Origin: Oryzihumus sp036391795
GTDB lineage: Bacteria; Actinomycetota; Actinomycetes; Actinomycetales; Dermatophilaceae
Direction: 5' to 3'
NCBI RefSeq assembly: GCF_036391795.1
Contig: NZ_DASVZH010000225.1
Location: forward strand, 1 to 13,142
DNA: 13,142 nt
The position numbers and the translations under genes were made by a program. The notes under the pieces are model-generated. The model saw only the letters and a list, made by a program, of their open reading frames with translations. It did not search any database and had not been told where the DNA came from. Positions 1 through 6,986 of this stretch are shown piece by piece (the stretch's first letter is position 1; every line of letters starts with the position of its first letter).

Positions 1-711
1 GCCGATGACGATGGCCAGGTGGTAGGGCGGGCACGCCGAGGTGCCCAGCGAGCGGAGCTTCTCGTCGAGGAACGCCAGCATCCGCTCGGGGTTCAGGACG
101 GCCTTGGTCTCCTGGTAGAGGAAGGACTTGTTGGCGCTGCCACCGCCCTTGGCCATGAAGAGGAACTTGTAGGCCAGCTCGTGCCCGGGCGCGGTGTCGG
201 CGTAGAGCTCGATCTGCGCGGGCAGGTTGGAGCCGGTGTTCTTCTCCTCCCAGGTGGTGATCGGCGCCATCTGCGAGTAGCGCAGGTTGAGCCGGGTGTA
301 GGCGTCGAACACGCCGCGCGCGATCGCGGACTCGTCACCGCCCTCGGTCAGCACGTGCTGGCCGCGCTTGCCCATGACGATCGCCGTGCCGGTGTCCTGG
401 CACATCGGCAGCACCCCGCCCGCGGCGATGTTGGCGTTCTTGAGCAGGTCGAGGGCGACGAACTTGTCGTTGTTGCTGGCGTCCGGGTCGTCGATGATCC
501 GGCGCAGCTGGGCCAGGTGGGCCGGGCGCAGGTAGTGGGCGATGTCGTGCATCGCGGTCTCGGTCAGCAGGCGCAGCGCCTCGGGGTCGACCTCCAGGAA
601 CTGGCGGCCGCCTGGCCCCTCCACCGTCCGCACGCCCTCTGAGGTGAGGAGGCGGTATGCCGTCTGGTCGGCTCCGGTGGGTAGCAGGTCCTCGTAGACG
701 AACTCGGGCAC
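1..711 (-). CDS. Class I (Fe-S) fumarate hydratase, N-terminal part, cut by window edge
   Basis: Interconverts fumarate and malate in the TCA cycle in the cytoplasm. The first 237 residues are visible; the rest lies beyond base 1 (the family usually has about 500-560 residues). The GTG start at 711 follows AAGGAG with 5 nt spacing and gives a protein beginning MPEFVYEDLLP. Class I marks are MCQDTGTAIVMGKRG, with Cys104 as the first ligand of the [4Fe-4S] cluster, KGGGSANKS at 188-196, and GTSACPPYHLAIVIG at the edge, with Cys227 as the second ligand. These correspond to Cys105 and Cys224 of E. coli FumA; the third ligand should lie outside the window. It is transcribed away from the neighbouring plus-strand gene. 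The equivalent position in M. tuberculosis holds a class II, cluster-free fumarase, as far as I recall. The family assignment is near certain. Confidence 0.96.
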   Translation of the reverse strand, partial: MPEFVYEDLLPTGADQTAYRLLTSEGVRTVEGPGGRQFLEVDPEALRLLTETAMHDIAHYLRPAHLAQLRRIIDDPDASNNDKFVALDLLKNANIAAGGVLPMCQDTGTAIVMGKRGQHVLTEGGDESAIARGVFDAYTRLNLRYSQMAPITTWEEKNTGSNLPAQIELYADTAPGHELAYKFLFMAKGGGSANKSFLYQETKAVLNPERMLAFLDEKLRSLGTSACPPYHLAIVIG

Positions 712-738
712 GGGCGCTCCTTCACGTGACTGGAGGTG

Positions 739-768
739 GTGGCGGTGCCCCGCCACAGGGCCAGAGTA
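739..768 (-). promoter_or_regulatory. Possible -10 box and leader hairpin of the fumarase gene
   Basis: On the minus strand TACTCT (768-763) fits the actinobacterial TANNNT -10 pattern. It would place transcription start near 756, giving a leader of about 45 nt. That leader would open with a 7-bp hairpin (arms 739-745 and 750-756, GTGGCGG with CCGCCAC, loop of 4). No convincing -35 box is seen at the usual distance. This is a weak candidate resting on pattern alone. Confidence 0.25.
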
Positions 769-870
769 GTGAGCACACCGGATGAGACGTGCGTCACGGT
801 TGCGCCTCCGCCCCGTTCGGGGTCCCGTGGCAGGATCCACCTGTCCAACGACAGAGGCGCCGGAGGGGTG

Positions 871-1638
871 ATGGGCGTGATCCCGGTCTACCTGGAGCAG
901 GGGCGGAGCAGGACGTTCGCCGTCGCCCTGGACTGGCCCGGCTGGGCTCGCTCCGGCAAGGGCGACGAGGGTGCGCTGGAGGCGCTCGCGGCGTATGCCG
1001 ACCGGTTCCTTCCGGTGGCGCGGCGCACCGGGCTCCCGGTGGACTTCGCTCCCGACGACGTGACCTTCGAGGTGGTCGAGCGCGTGCCGGGCACCCCGAC
1101 CACGGACTTCGGGGCGATCGACGCGGTGCTGGGCCGGGACGCCGACCCGGTGACCGCCCAGGAGGGGGAGCGGCTGGCCCGCTGCGTGGAGGCGGCCTGG
1201 GCCGAGCTCGACCAGGTGGCGACCCGGACCTCGGCCGAGCTGGCCCGAGGACCACGCGGCGGCGGGCGCGACCGCGACCCGATGCTGGCGCACGTGCTCG
1301 GCGCGGAGCAGTCGTATGCCCGCAAGATCGGTGTCGCCCACCAGACTCCCGAGGTCGGCGACGAGCCGGCCATCGCGGCGATGCGGGCCGACATCGCCGC
1401 GATGCTGCGCCGCCCCTGGCAGGGGGAGGAGCTCGGCCTCGGGCGGGGCAGGAGCTGGCCGCCGCGCTATGCCGCGCGGCGGCTCGCCTGGCACGTGCTC
1501 GACCACGCCTGGGAGATGCAGGACAAGGACCTCACCGGCCGCTGCCCCGCGCCGCCCGCCCGTGGCCGGCGCACGGCCGTACGGCGGGTCAGAGCTCGTG
1601 CCGGCCCGGAGGGTTGGCGCCGGCGCGCGAGACGGTGA
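871..1638 (+). CDS. Uncharacterised protein: HicB-like N-terminus plus DinB-like helical domain
   Basis: 255 residues from ATG 871, chosen because GGAGG lies at 862-866; an in-frame GTG at 868 is the alternative. Residues 3-45 (VIPVYLEQG... then FAVALDWPGW and spaced acidic/Ala residues) resemble the F-A-x-x-x-D-x-P-G pattern of HicB-type domains. Residues about 95-220 look like a DinB/maleylpyruvate-isomerase four-helix bundle, with LAHVLGAEQ (His141) and a WHVLDHAWEMQD segment whose His208 and His212 form an HxxxH pair. I recognise the overall type from other actinomycetes but know of no function. The last 33 residues after the bundle hold 13 arginines and look like read-through of a lost stop; they run 50 nt into the 3' end of the convergent sugar kinase gene. 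Enzyme activity and metal binding are only inferred from the histidines. Confidence 0.8.
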   Translation: MGVIPVYLEQGRSRTFAVALDWPGWARSGKGDEGALEALAAYADRFLPVARRTGLPVDFAPDDVTFEVVERVPGTPTTDFGAIDAVLGRDADPVTAQEGERLARCVEAAWAELDQVATRTSAELARGPRGGGRDRDPMLAHVLGAEQSYARKIGVAHQTPEVGDEPAIAAMRADIAAMLRRPWQGEELGLGRGRSWPPRYAARRLAWHVLDHAWEMQDKDLTGRCPAPPARGRRTAVRRVRARAGPEGWRRRARR

Positions 1639-2509
1639 CCGCCGCGCAGGTGAGCGCCCGGTGCACCGCGGGCTGGATGTCGGCCAGCGTGGCGGCCAGC
1701 AGCCGCTCGCGGGCTGCGGCGTCACCGAGCAGCTCGGCGTCCAGCAGCCCGGACAGCAGCCCGGACATGAACGAGTCGCCGGCGCCGACGGTGTCGACGA
1801 CGTCGACCATCGTCGCGCCGACGCTGACCAGCTGCCCGGACGTGCTCAGCCCCACCACCGCGCCCTCGTGCGCGCGGGTCACGACGGTGACGACGGCGCC
1901 GAGGCTGCCCCAGCGGCGCAGCACCTCCGGGATCGGGGCGTGGTCGTAGAGCCAGGCGATGTCCTCGTCGCTGGCCTTGACCACGTCGCTGAGGCCGACG
2001 AGGGCCTCGACGCGCTCGCGGGCCGCGGCCGGGTCGCCCATGAGGGACGGGCGCGCGTTGGGGTCGTAGGAGATCGTGGCGTGCTCGCGGGCGGCCCGGA
2101 TGAGGTCGACCACCTTGGCGCCGCCGGGCTCGAGCACGGCCGCGATCGATCCGGTGTGCACGTGGCCGACGCCGGAGGTGTCCACCGCCTCGGGCAGGTC
2201 CCAGTGGATGTCGAAGTGGTAGCTCGCCGCGCCGCTGCCGTCCAGGGTCGCCTCCGCGACCGAGGTCGGCGCCGGGACCCGGCTGCCGTCGACCAGCGTG
2301 ATGCCCTCGGAGCCGACGAGGTCGACGATGGTGTCGCCGCGCCCGTCGGTGCCGATGCGGGTGGCCAGGTCGACGCGGTGGCCCAGCCGGGCGAGGCCGA
2401 CCGCGACGTTGGTCGGGCTGCCGCCGGGGTGCTCGCGCACCGACCCGTCGGGCTCGTGGACGACGTCGACGAGGGCCTCACCCACGACCAGGGTGCGCGC
2501 GGCGGTCAC
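1589..2509 (-). CDS. PfkB-family carbohydrate kinase, fructokinase-like
   Basis: 306 residues, normal for the ribokinase/PfkB family. It uses ATP to phosphorylate a sugar, probably fructose, in the cytoplasm. Signature 1 is GGSPTNVAVGLARLG (29-43), binding the sugar. Signature 2 is DTVGAGDSFMSGLL (239-252), with Asp245 as expected catalytic base and GAGD as anion hole. The C-terminal SRAGANPP resembles fructokinases. The start is GTG at 2509, 4 nt after the glpX stop, with no strong ribosome-binding site, which suggests translation coupled to glpX. Pairing with an FBPase supports a role around fructose 6-phosphate, but PfkB substrates cannot be fixed from sequence; ribose, adenosine or another ketose remain possible. 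The 3' end overlaps the plus-strand DinB-like gene by 50 nt. Confidence 0.92.
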   Translation of the reverse strand: MTAARTLVVGEALVDVVHEPDGSVREHPGGSPTNVAVGLARLGHRVDLATRIGTDGRGDTIVDLVGSEGITLVDGSRVPAPTSVAEATLDGSGAASYHFDIHWDLPEAVDTSGVGHVHTGSIAAVLEPGGAKVVDLIRAAREHATISYDPNARPSLMGDPAAARERVEALVGLSDVVKASDEDIAWLYDHAPIPEVLRRWGSLGAVVTVVTRAHEGAVVGLSTSGQLVSVGATMVDVVDTVGAGDSFMSGLLSGLLDAELLGDAAARERLLAATLADIQPAVHRALTCAAVTVSRAGANPPGRHEL

Positions 2510-2513
2510 GGCG

Positions 2514-3557
2514 TCAGCCCTGGGCGGGCGTGGCGCGGTCGAAGTCGATGGCGCTGTAGGCCCTCAGCTTGGAGAGCTTGTGCTCGCTCTCGATCACCCG
2601 GATCGTGCCGCTCTTGGAGCGCATCACCAGCGAGTGGGTCGTGGCCCCGCCGGCGCGGTAGCGCACGCCGCGCAGCAGCTCGCCGTCGGTGATGCCGGTG
2701 GCCACGAAGAAGCAGTTCTCGCCGCGGACCAGGTCGTTGGTCGACAGGACGGCGTCCAGGTCGTGCCCGGCGTCGAGCGCCTTCTGCCGCTCGGCGTCGT
2801 CGCGTGGCATGAGCCGGCCCTGGATCACACCGCCGAGGCACTTGATCGCGCACGCCGCGATGATCCCCTCGGGGGTGCCGCCGGTGCCCAGCAGCAGGTC
2901 GACGCCGGTGTCCTCGCGGGCGGCCATGATCGCGCCGGCCACGTCGCCGTCGGAGATCAGCCGCAGGCGGGCGCCGGTGGCACGCACCTGCTCCATGAGC
3001 TCCTGGTGTCGGGGACGGTCGAGCATGACCACGGTGACGTCGGAAGGGTTGTCGCCCTTGGCCCGGGCGACCCGGGCGATGTTCTCGGCGACGGGCAGTC
3101 GGATGTCGACGACGTCCGCCGCCTCGGGGCCGGTGACGAGCTTGTCCATGTAGAACACGGCGCTCGGGTCGTACATCGTGCCGCGGTCGGCGGCCGCGAG
3201 CACCGCGATGGCGTTGCTCTGCCCCTTGGCGCACAGCGTCGTGCCGTCGATCGGGTCGACGGCCACGTCCGCGTCGGGGCCGGTCCCCTCGCCGACGTGC
3301 TCGCCGTTGTAGAGCATGGGCGCGTCGTCCTTCTCGCCCTCGCCGATGACGACCACGCCGTTCATCGACACGGTGGAGATCATCGTGCGCATGGCCTCGA
3401 CAGCGGCACCGTCGGCGCCGTTCTTGTCGCCGCGGCCGACCCACCGGCCCGCCGCCATCGCGGCCGCCTCGGTGACCCGGACCAGCTCCAGGGCCAGGTT
3501 GCGGTCGGGGCGCTCGTAGCCGACCTTCAGGGCTGCGGGCAGGTGCTCTTCAGACAT
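2514..3557 (-). CDS. glpX: Class II fructose-1,6-bisphosphatase GlpX
   Basis: 347 residues, typical for GlpX. It hydrolyses fructose 1,6-bisphosphate to fructose 6-phosphate with a divalent metal, the committed gluconeogenic step; in many actinomycetes it is the main FBPase. Visible marks are VIGEGEKDDAPMLYNGE (70-86) and DPIDGTT (101-107), which carry the metal-binding acids of the lithium-sensitive phosphatase fold, and LLGTGGTPEG (222-231). ATG 3557 is preceded by GGAGG with about 8 nt spacing. The frame stays open upstream, but the conserved N-terminus (LALELVRVTEAAA) fits this start. It is first gene of a two-gene operon with the PfkB kinase and is divergent from the DUF4245 gene, an arrangement also known from mycobacteria. 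Confidence 0.97.
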   Translation of the reverse strand: MSEEHLPAALKVGYERPDRNLALELVRVTEAAAMAAGRWVGRGDKNGADGAAVEAMRTMISTVSMNGVVVIGEGEKDDAPMLYNGEHVGEGTGPDADVAVDPIDGTTLCAKGQSNAIAVLAAADRGTMYDPSAVFYMDKLVTGPEAADVVDIRLPVAENIARVARAKGDNPSDVTVVMLDRPRHQELMEQVRATGARLRLISDGDVAGAIMAAREDTGVDLLLGTGGTPEGIIAACAIKCLGGVIQGRLMPRDDAERQKALDAGHDLDAVLSTNDLVRGENCFFVATGITDGELLRGVRYRAGGATTHSLVMRSKSGTIRVIESEHKLSKLRAYSAIDFDRATPAQG

Positions 3558-3594
3558 GCGGGCTTCCTCCGACGTCAGTGGCGGCGACAGGCCG

Positions 3595-3600
3595 ACTCTA
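3595..3600 (-). promoter_or_regulatory. Candidate -10 box of the glpX-pfkB operon
   Basis: TAGAGT on the minus strand fits TANNNT and lies 37 nt upstream of the glpX ATG. It would give a leader of about 30 nt that includes the GGAGG ribosome-binding site. I see no clear -35 box. The 124-bp divergent space also carries the start signals of the DUF4245 gene. Confidence 0.35.
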
Positions 3601-3669
3601 TCGGTGCGTCGCGGCGCCGCCGACCCGCCGCCCGGGTGGGCCGGTTCGACCGCCCGGCAGGTCGTCGGG

Positions 3670-3675
3670 GACGAT
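3670..3675 (+). promoter_or_regulatory. Candidate -10 box placing the DUF4245 gene as leaderless
   Basis: GACGAT is followed by exactly 6 nt and then the GTG start at 3682, the same geometry as TACGAT before ispH. The first base differs from TANNNT. GGAGG at 3676-3680 abuts the GTG with one base between, too close for a normal ribosome-binding site, which favours leaderless translation. Confidence 0.35.
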
Positions 3676-3681
3676 GGAGGG

Positions 3682-4266
3682 GTGAGTGCCACCAGTTCCC
3701 CCGCCAGCGCCGCCCCTGCCCCCGCCCCGGGCGGTCGTCGCCGTGGCATGGGGAGCCTGCGCAGCATGATCATCTCCATGCTCGTGGTGCTCGGCTTCGT
3801 CGTGGTGTGGGTGGCCATCGTGCCCCGGCCCAACGCCATCTCCCAGCCGCCGGTGGACGTCACCTCCGTGGCCCAGCAGGTCAAGGCCGAGACGAAGTGG
3901 CCGATCCTCCAGCCGCAGGGGCTGCCCGACGGGTGGCGCGCGACGAGCGTGCGCTTCGTGCGCTCGACCGACGGGCTGATGACCTGGCACGCGGGATACC
4001 AGTCGCCCAAGGGGGACTACGTCGCCCTGGAGCAGACCCAGGGCGCGACCCAGCAGTGGGTGAATGCCCAGACCAACCGCGGCGCCAAGGAAGGCACGCT
4101 GCTGGTGGCCGGCCAGGAGTGGACCAAGATCGACCGCAAGGACAAGGTGCAGTTCTCCCTCGTCAGCCGTGGGGCCGGCCCGAAGGACCTCACGACGATC
4201 GTCACCGGCACCGGGCCGTATGACGAGCTGGCCGCCTTCGCGGCCAGTCTCCGCCCGGTCGGCTGA
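3682..4266 (+). CDS. DUF4245 membrane-anchored protein
   Basis: 194 residues from GTG 3682. Residues 1-28 are a low-complexity Ala/Pro stretch followed by GGRRRGMGS, a positive-inside signal. Residues 29-48 form one hydrophobic segment (MIISMLVVLGFVVVWVAIV), so the remaining 145 residues should face outside. The soluble part has the family-like PILQPQGLPDGWRATSVRF (75-93) and ends with an Ala-rich helix (YDELAAFAASLRPVG). The function is unknown. The gene sits between glpX (divergent) and xseB (convergent, 15 nt apart), as its homologue does in many actinomycetes, so the assignment rests on both sequence and neighbourhood. The frame is open further upstream, but the extra residues look non-coding. 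Confidence 0.88.
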   Translation: MSATSSPASAAPAPAPGGRRRGMGSLRSMIISMLVVLGFVVVWVAIVPRPNAISQPPVDVTSVAQQVKAETKWPILQPQGLPDGWRATSVRFVRSTDGLMTWHAGYQSPKGDYVALEQTQGATQQWVNAQTNRGAKEGTLLVAGQEWTKIDRKDKVQFSLVSRGAGPKDLTTIVTGTGPYDELAAFAASLRPVG

Positions 4267-4281
4267 CCGGACGCTCGCAGC

Positions 4282-4524
4282 TCAGGACCTGCTGCTGACC
4301 TTGCCGAGCTTGGCCTCGGCGCCGTCGAGCCAGGTGCTGCAGTGGGCGGCGAGGGCCTCCCCGCGCTGCCACAGTCCGAGGCTCTCCTCCAGACCGACCT
4401 GTCCGGACTCCAGCCGCGCGACGATGGTGATGAGCTCGTCACGCGCCTGTTCGTAGCTCAGCTCCGCGATGTCGGGGAACTGGCCCTCGGTGTCGGTGAG
4501 CCCCTGCTGATCCTTCGATGCCAC
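4282..4524 (-). CDS. xseB: Exodeoxyribonuclease VII small subunit XseB
   Basis: 80 residues, the normal size. It forms a complex with XseA that degrades single-stranded DNA from both ends to short oligonucleotides in the cytoplasm. The XseB core is clear: LSYEQARDELITIVARLESGQ, then GLEESLGLWQRGEALAAHC, a helical hairpin with coiled-coil character, ending near AEAKLGKVS. The chosen start is GTG 4524; an in-frame GTG at 4533 would add three residues. It lies 62 nt downstream of xseA on the same strand, probably one transcript, though the gap has its own start-proximal -10-like box. The stop is 15 nt from the stop of the convergent DUF4245 gene, with no clear terminator between. Confidence 0.93.
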   Translation of the reverse strand: MASKDQQGLTDTEGQFPDIAELSYEQARDELITIVARLESGQVGLEESLGLWQRGEALAAHCSTWLDGAEAKLGKVSSRS

Positions 4525-4531
4525 GTCCCTC

Positions 4532-4537
4532 ACCTTA
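4532..4537 (-). promoter_or_regulatory. Possible -10 box or ribosome-binding site before xseB
   Basis: TAAGGT on the minus strand lies 7 nt upstream of GTG 4524 and fits TANNNT, so it could start a leaderless xseB message inside the xseA-xseB gap. The run AAGGTGA also resembles the 16S-complementary AAGGAGGTGA, so it may instead be a Shine-Dalgarno site on a joint xseA-xseB transcript. The sequence does not decide between the two. Confidence 0.3.
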
Positions 4538-4586
4538 GGCCCAATTGTCGGATTCGCATCACCGGCGACCAGTGGCAGTCCGCAGG

Positions 4587-5822
4587 TCAGCCGACCGCGC
4601 GGGCGCCGAAGTCGCCGCGGGCCACGCGCACGTGCAGCAGCTCGTCCGCCTCGACCTCGGCCCGGTCCATGACCACGTGCCCGGTGGCGTGCTGGACCAC
4701 GGCGTAGCCGCGGTCCAGGGTGGCCTGCGGCGAGAGCGCGCGCACCTGCGCCCGCAGGTGGGCGACCTGGTCGGTGGCGCGGTGCAGGCTCGTCTCCACG
4801 CGTTGGCGCGCCCGGTGGGTCAGCGAGCCGAGCTCGTGCCGGTGCACCGCCAGCACGGCGTGCGGGTCGGCCATGACCGGGCGTGACATCAGGGCGGTGA
4901 GGTGGCGGCGCTCGGCCTCGACCCGGCCGGCGACGACCCGCCGGCACCGGTCGAGCCCGGCCTGGAGGGTTGCGCGCTCCTCGGTGACGTCGGGGACGAC
5001 CCGCTTGGCGGCGTCGGTCGGCGTGGAGGCCCGCCAGTCGGCGACGAAGTCGAGCAGCGGGGTGTCGACGTCGTGGCCGATGGCGCTGACGACGGGGGTC
5101 CGGGCCGCCGCGACCGCGCGGACCAGGGCCTCGTTGCTGAAGCCGAGCAGGTCCTCGAAGGAGCCACCGCCGCGGGCGATGACGATGACGTCCACCTCGG
5201 GCTCGGCGTCGAGGCTGCGCAGCGCCTCGGTCACCTCGGGCACGGTGCCGGGGCCCTGGACGGCGACCTGCCGGATGTCGAACTGCACGGCCGGCCAACG
5301 GCGCCGGGCGTTCTCGACGACGTCCTTCTCCGCGGCGCTGGCACGACCGCAGATGAGCCCCACGGTGCGGGGCAGGAAGGGCAGCGGGCGCTTGCGCTCG
5401 CGGTCGAACAGCCCCTCGGCGGCGAGCAGGCGCTTGAGGTGCTCGAGCCGGGCGAGCAGCTCGCCGACGCCGACGGGCCGGATCTGGCGGGCGTCGAGCT
5501 GCAGCGTGCCGCGCTTGGTCCAGAAGGTCGGCTTGGCCTGGATGACGACGCGGGCGCCGTCGGTGAGCGGCGCGGCCATGGCGTCGAGCGCGGTGACCCG
5601 GATGGTCACGCTGAGCGACATGTCGACGTCGGCGTCGCGCAGGGTGAGGTAGGCGGTCGGCGCGCCGGGGCGCCGGTTGAGCTGGACGACCTGCCCCTCC
5701 ACCCACAGCGGCGACATCTTGTCGACGTAGTCGGCGATCTTGAGGCTGAGGAGGCGCACCGGCCACGGCTGCTCAGCCGTGGTGTCGGCTGCGCGCTCGG
5801 GGAGGGGGGCGGGACTGCTCAC
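4587..5822 (-). CDS. xseA: Exodeoxyribonuclease VII large subunit XseA
   Basis: 411 residues, usual for actinobacterial XseA. It is the catalytic subunit of exonuclease VII, which digests single-stranded DNA in repair. Domains: an N-terminal OB fold (about 22-115, with SPLWVEGQVVQLNRR and TFWTKRGTLQLDARQIRP), the catalytic domain (about 145-290) with GLICGRASAAEKD, VIVIARGGGSFEDLLGFSNE and VVSAIGHDVDTPLLDFVADWRAS blocks, a long helical region (about 280-365) rich in Arg/Ala/Leu expected to form the coiled-coil arm, and the C-terminal LSPQATLDRGYAVV segment. The start is GTG 5822. xseB follows on the same strand; ispH starts divergently 144 nt away. No damage is seen in the frame. Confidence 0.96.
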   Translation of the reverse strand: MSSPAPLPERAADTTAEQPWPVRLLSLKIADYVDKMSPLWVEGQVVQLNRRPGAPTAYLTLRDADVDMSLSVTIRVTALDAMAAPLTDGARVVIQAKPTFWTKRGTLQLDARQIRPVGVGELLARLEHLKRLLAAEGLFDRERKRPLPFLPRTVGLICGRASAAEKDVVENARRRWPAVQFDIRQVAVQGPGTVPEVTEALRSLDAEPEVDVIVIARGGGSFEDLLGFSNEALVRAVAAARTPVVSAIGHDVDTPLLDFVADWRASTPTDAAKRVVPDVTEERATLQAGLDRCRRVVAGRVEAERRHLTALMSRPVMADPHAVLAVHRHELGSLTHRARQRVETSLHRATDQVAHLRAQVRALSPQATLDRGYAVVQHATGHVVMDRAEVEADELLHVRVARGDFGARAVG

Positions 5823-5828
5823 GGCGCC

Positions 5829-5834
5829 ACCTTA
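5829..5834 (-). promoter_or_regulatory. Possible -10 box or ribosome-binding site before xseA
   Basis: TAAGGT on the minus strand is followed by 6 nt (GGCGCC) and GTG 5822, the geometry of a leaderless gene and the same hexamer as before xseB. AGGTGG within it is one base from AGGAGG with 4 nt spacing, so a Shine-Dalgarno reading is also possible. No -35 box is obvious. Confidence 0.35.
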
Positions 5835-5954
5835 GGTGGGGCCGCCGACGTGGGTCCGCCAGTTCGGCGGGATCGAGCGGCATGGCCGTGGCGCGGGCTG
5901 CGGGACCGGCCGGACCGCGGGGTCCCCGTGGCCGTGGTGGCTTCCTGCCCGACC

Positions 5955-5960
5955 TACGAT
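5955..5960 (+). promoter_or_regulatory. -10 box of ispH, probable leaderless transcript
   Basis: TACGAT matches TANNNT and is followed by 6 nt (GGGCCG) and the GTG start of ispH, so transcription should begin at or within a base of the start codon. No Shine-Dalgarno sequence is present. There is no recognisable -35 box 16-19 nt upstream. This is the clearest leaderless candidate in the window. Confidence 0.55.
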
Positions 5961-5966
5961 GGGCCG

Positions 5967-6986
5967 GTGACTGACTCGACGAAGCGTGTCCTGCTCGCCG
6001 CCCCCCGCGGCTACTGTGCCGGCGTCGACCGCGCCGTGGTGACGGTCGAGAAGGCCCTGGAGCTCTACGGGCCGCCGGTCTACGTCCGCAAGGAGATCGT
6101 GCACAACAAGCACGTCGTGACCACGCTGCAGAAGCGCGGTGCCGTGTTCGTCGACGAGACCGACGAGGTGCCCGAGGGCGCCACGGTCATCTTCTCCGCG
6201 CACGGCGTCGCGCCGATCGTGCACGAGGAGGCCCGCGCCCTGTCGCTGAAGACGATCGACGCGACCTGCCCGCTGGTGACCAAGGTGCACCGTGAGGCGG
6301 TCCGGTTCGCCAACGACGACTACGACATCCTGCTCATCGGCCACGAAGGCCACGAGGAGGTCGTGGGCACCTCCGGTGAGGCGCCCGAGCACATCACCCT
6401 GGTCGACGGCCCGGACGACGTGGCCAACGTGCAGGTCCGCGACCCGGAGAAGGTCGTGTGGCTGTCCCAGACGACGCTGTCGGTCGACGAGACCATGGAG
6501 ACGGTGCGCCGGCTGCGCAAGCGCTTCCCGGCGCTGCAGGACCCGCCGAGCGACGACATCTGCTACGCCACCCAGAACCGCCAGCTCGCGGTGAAGCAGA
6601 TGGCCGCCGACACCGACCTCATGATCGTCGTCGGGTCGCGCAACTCCTCCAACTCGGTGCGCCTCGTCGAGGTCGCGCTGGAGCACGGCGCCGGGGCCGG
6701 GCACCTGGTGGACTACGCCGACGAGATCGACCCCGCATGGCTCGAGGGGGTCTCCACGGTGGGCGTCACCTCGGGGGCCAGCGTGCCGGAGGTGCTGGTG
6801 CGGGACGTGCTGGCGTTTCTGGCCGAGCGCGGCTACGCCGACGTCGAGACGGTCGTCTCGGCCGAGGAGAGCCTGCTCTTCGCCCTGCCGAACGAGCTGC
6901 GCCGCGACATGAAGAAGCTCTCCGGCCAGGACCCGGAGAAGGTCCGCCACGACCCGTCCGCGCTCGACGCCGGCTCGCTGCACTAG
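5967..6986 (+). CDS. ispH: 4-hydroxy-3-methylbut-2-enyl diphosphate reductase IspH (LytB)
   Basis: 339 residues. It catalyses the last step of the MEP pathway, reducing HMBPP to IPP and DMAPP with a [4Fe-4S] cluster in the cytoplasm. All three cluster cysteines are present: Cys17 in PRGYCAGV, Cys101 in DATCPLVTKVH and Cys199 in DDICYATQNRQ. Substrate-binding residues are His46 (VHNKH), His79 (SAHGV), and His129 and Glu131 (HEGHEEV), plus the SSNS block at 227-230. The GTG start at 5967 gives a protein that begins VTDSTKRVLLAAPRGYCAGV; the frame is open far upstream, but that part is the antisense of xseA. The TAG stop overlaps the stop of convergent rmuC. The C-terminal 25 residues after RRDMKKL are a short extension. 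Confidence 0.97.
   Translation: MTDSTKRVLLAAPRGYCAGVDRAVVTVEKALELYGPPVYVRKEIVHNKHVVTTLQKRGAVFVDETDEVPEGATVIFSAHGVAPIVHEEARALSLKTIDATCPLVTKVHREAVRFANDDYDILLIGHEGHEEVVGTSGEAPEHITLVDGPDDVANVQVRDPEKVVWLSQTTLSVDETMETVRRLRKRFPALQDPPSDDICYATQNRQLAVKQMAADTDLMIVVGSRNSSNSVRLVEVALEHGAGAGHLVDYADEIDPAWLEGVSTVGVTSGASVPEVLVRDVLAFLAERGYADVETVVSAEESLLFALPNELRRDMKKLSGQDPEKVRHDPSALDAGSLH

Noticed and set aside
3558..4010. Upstream in-frame extension of glpX to an ATG at 4010
   Set aside because: It would overlap the DUF4245 gene on the other strand, and a good GGAGG site with ATG at 3557 matches the known GlpX N-terminus.
2298..4223. 641-codon open frame on the plus strand over glpX and the DUF4245 gene
   Set aside because: It is a shadow frame: its composition is that of antisense coding DNA (runs of Val, Gly, Asp, Arg, His) and both real genes are unmistakable.
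5858..5930. GC-rich inverted repeats between xseA and ispH (CCGCC/GGCGG, CGGGG/CCCCG) as a riboswitch or small RNA
   Set aside because: The stems are 5 bp or shorter and expected by chance at this GC content; the leaderless start of ispH leaves no 5' leader for a riboswitch.
4902..5966. Large in-frame extension upstream of the ispH start
   Set aside because: This stretch is the antisense of xseA. The conserved IspH N-terminus and the -10 box at 5955 set the start at 5967.
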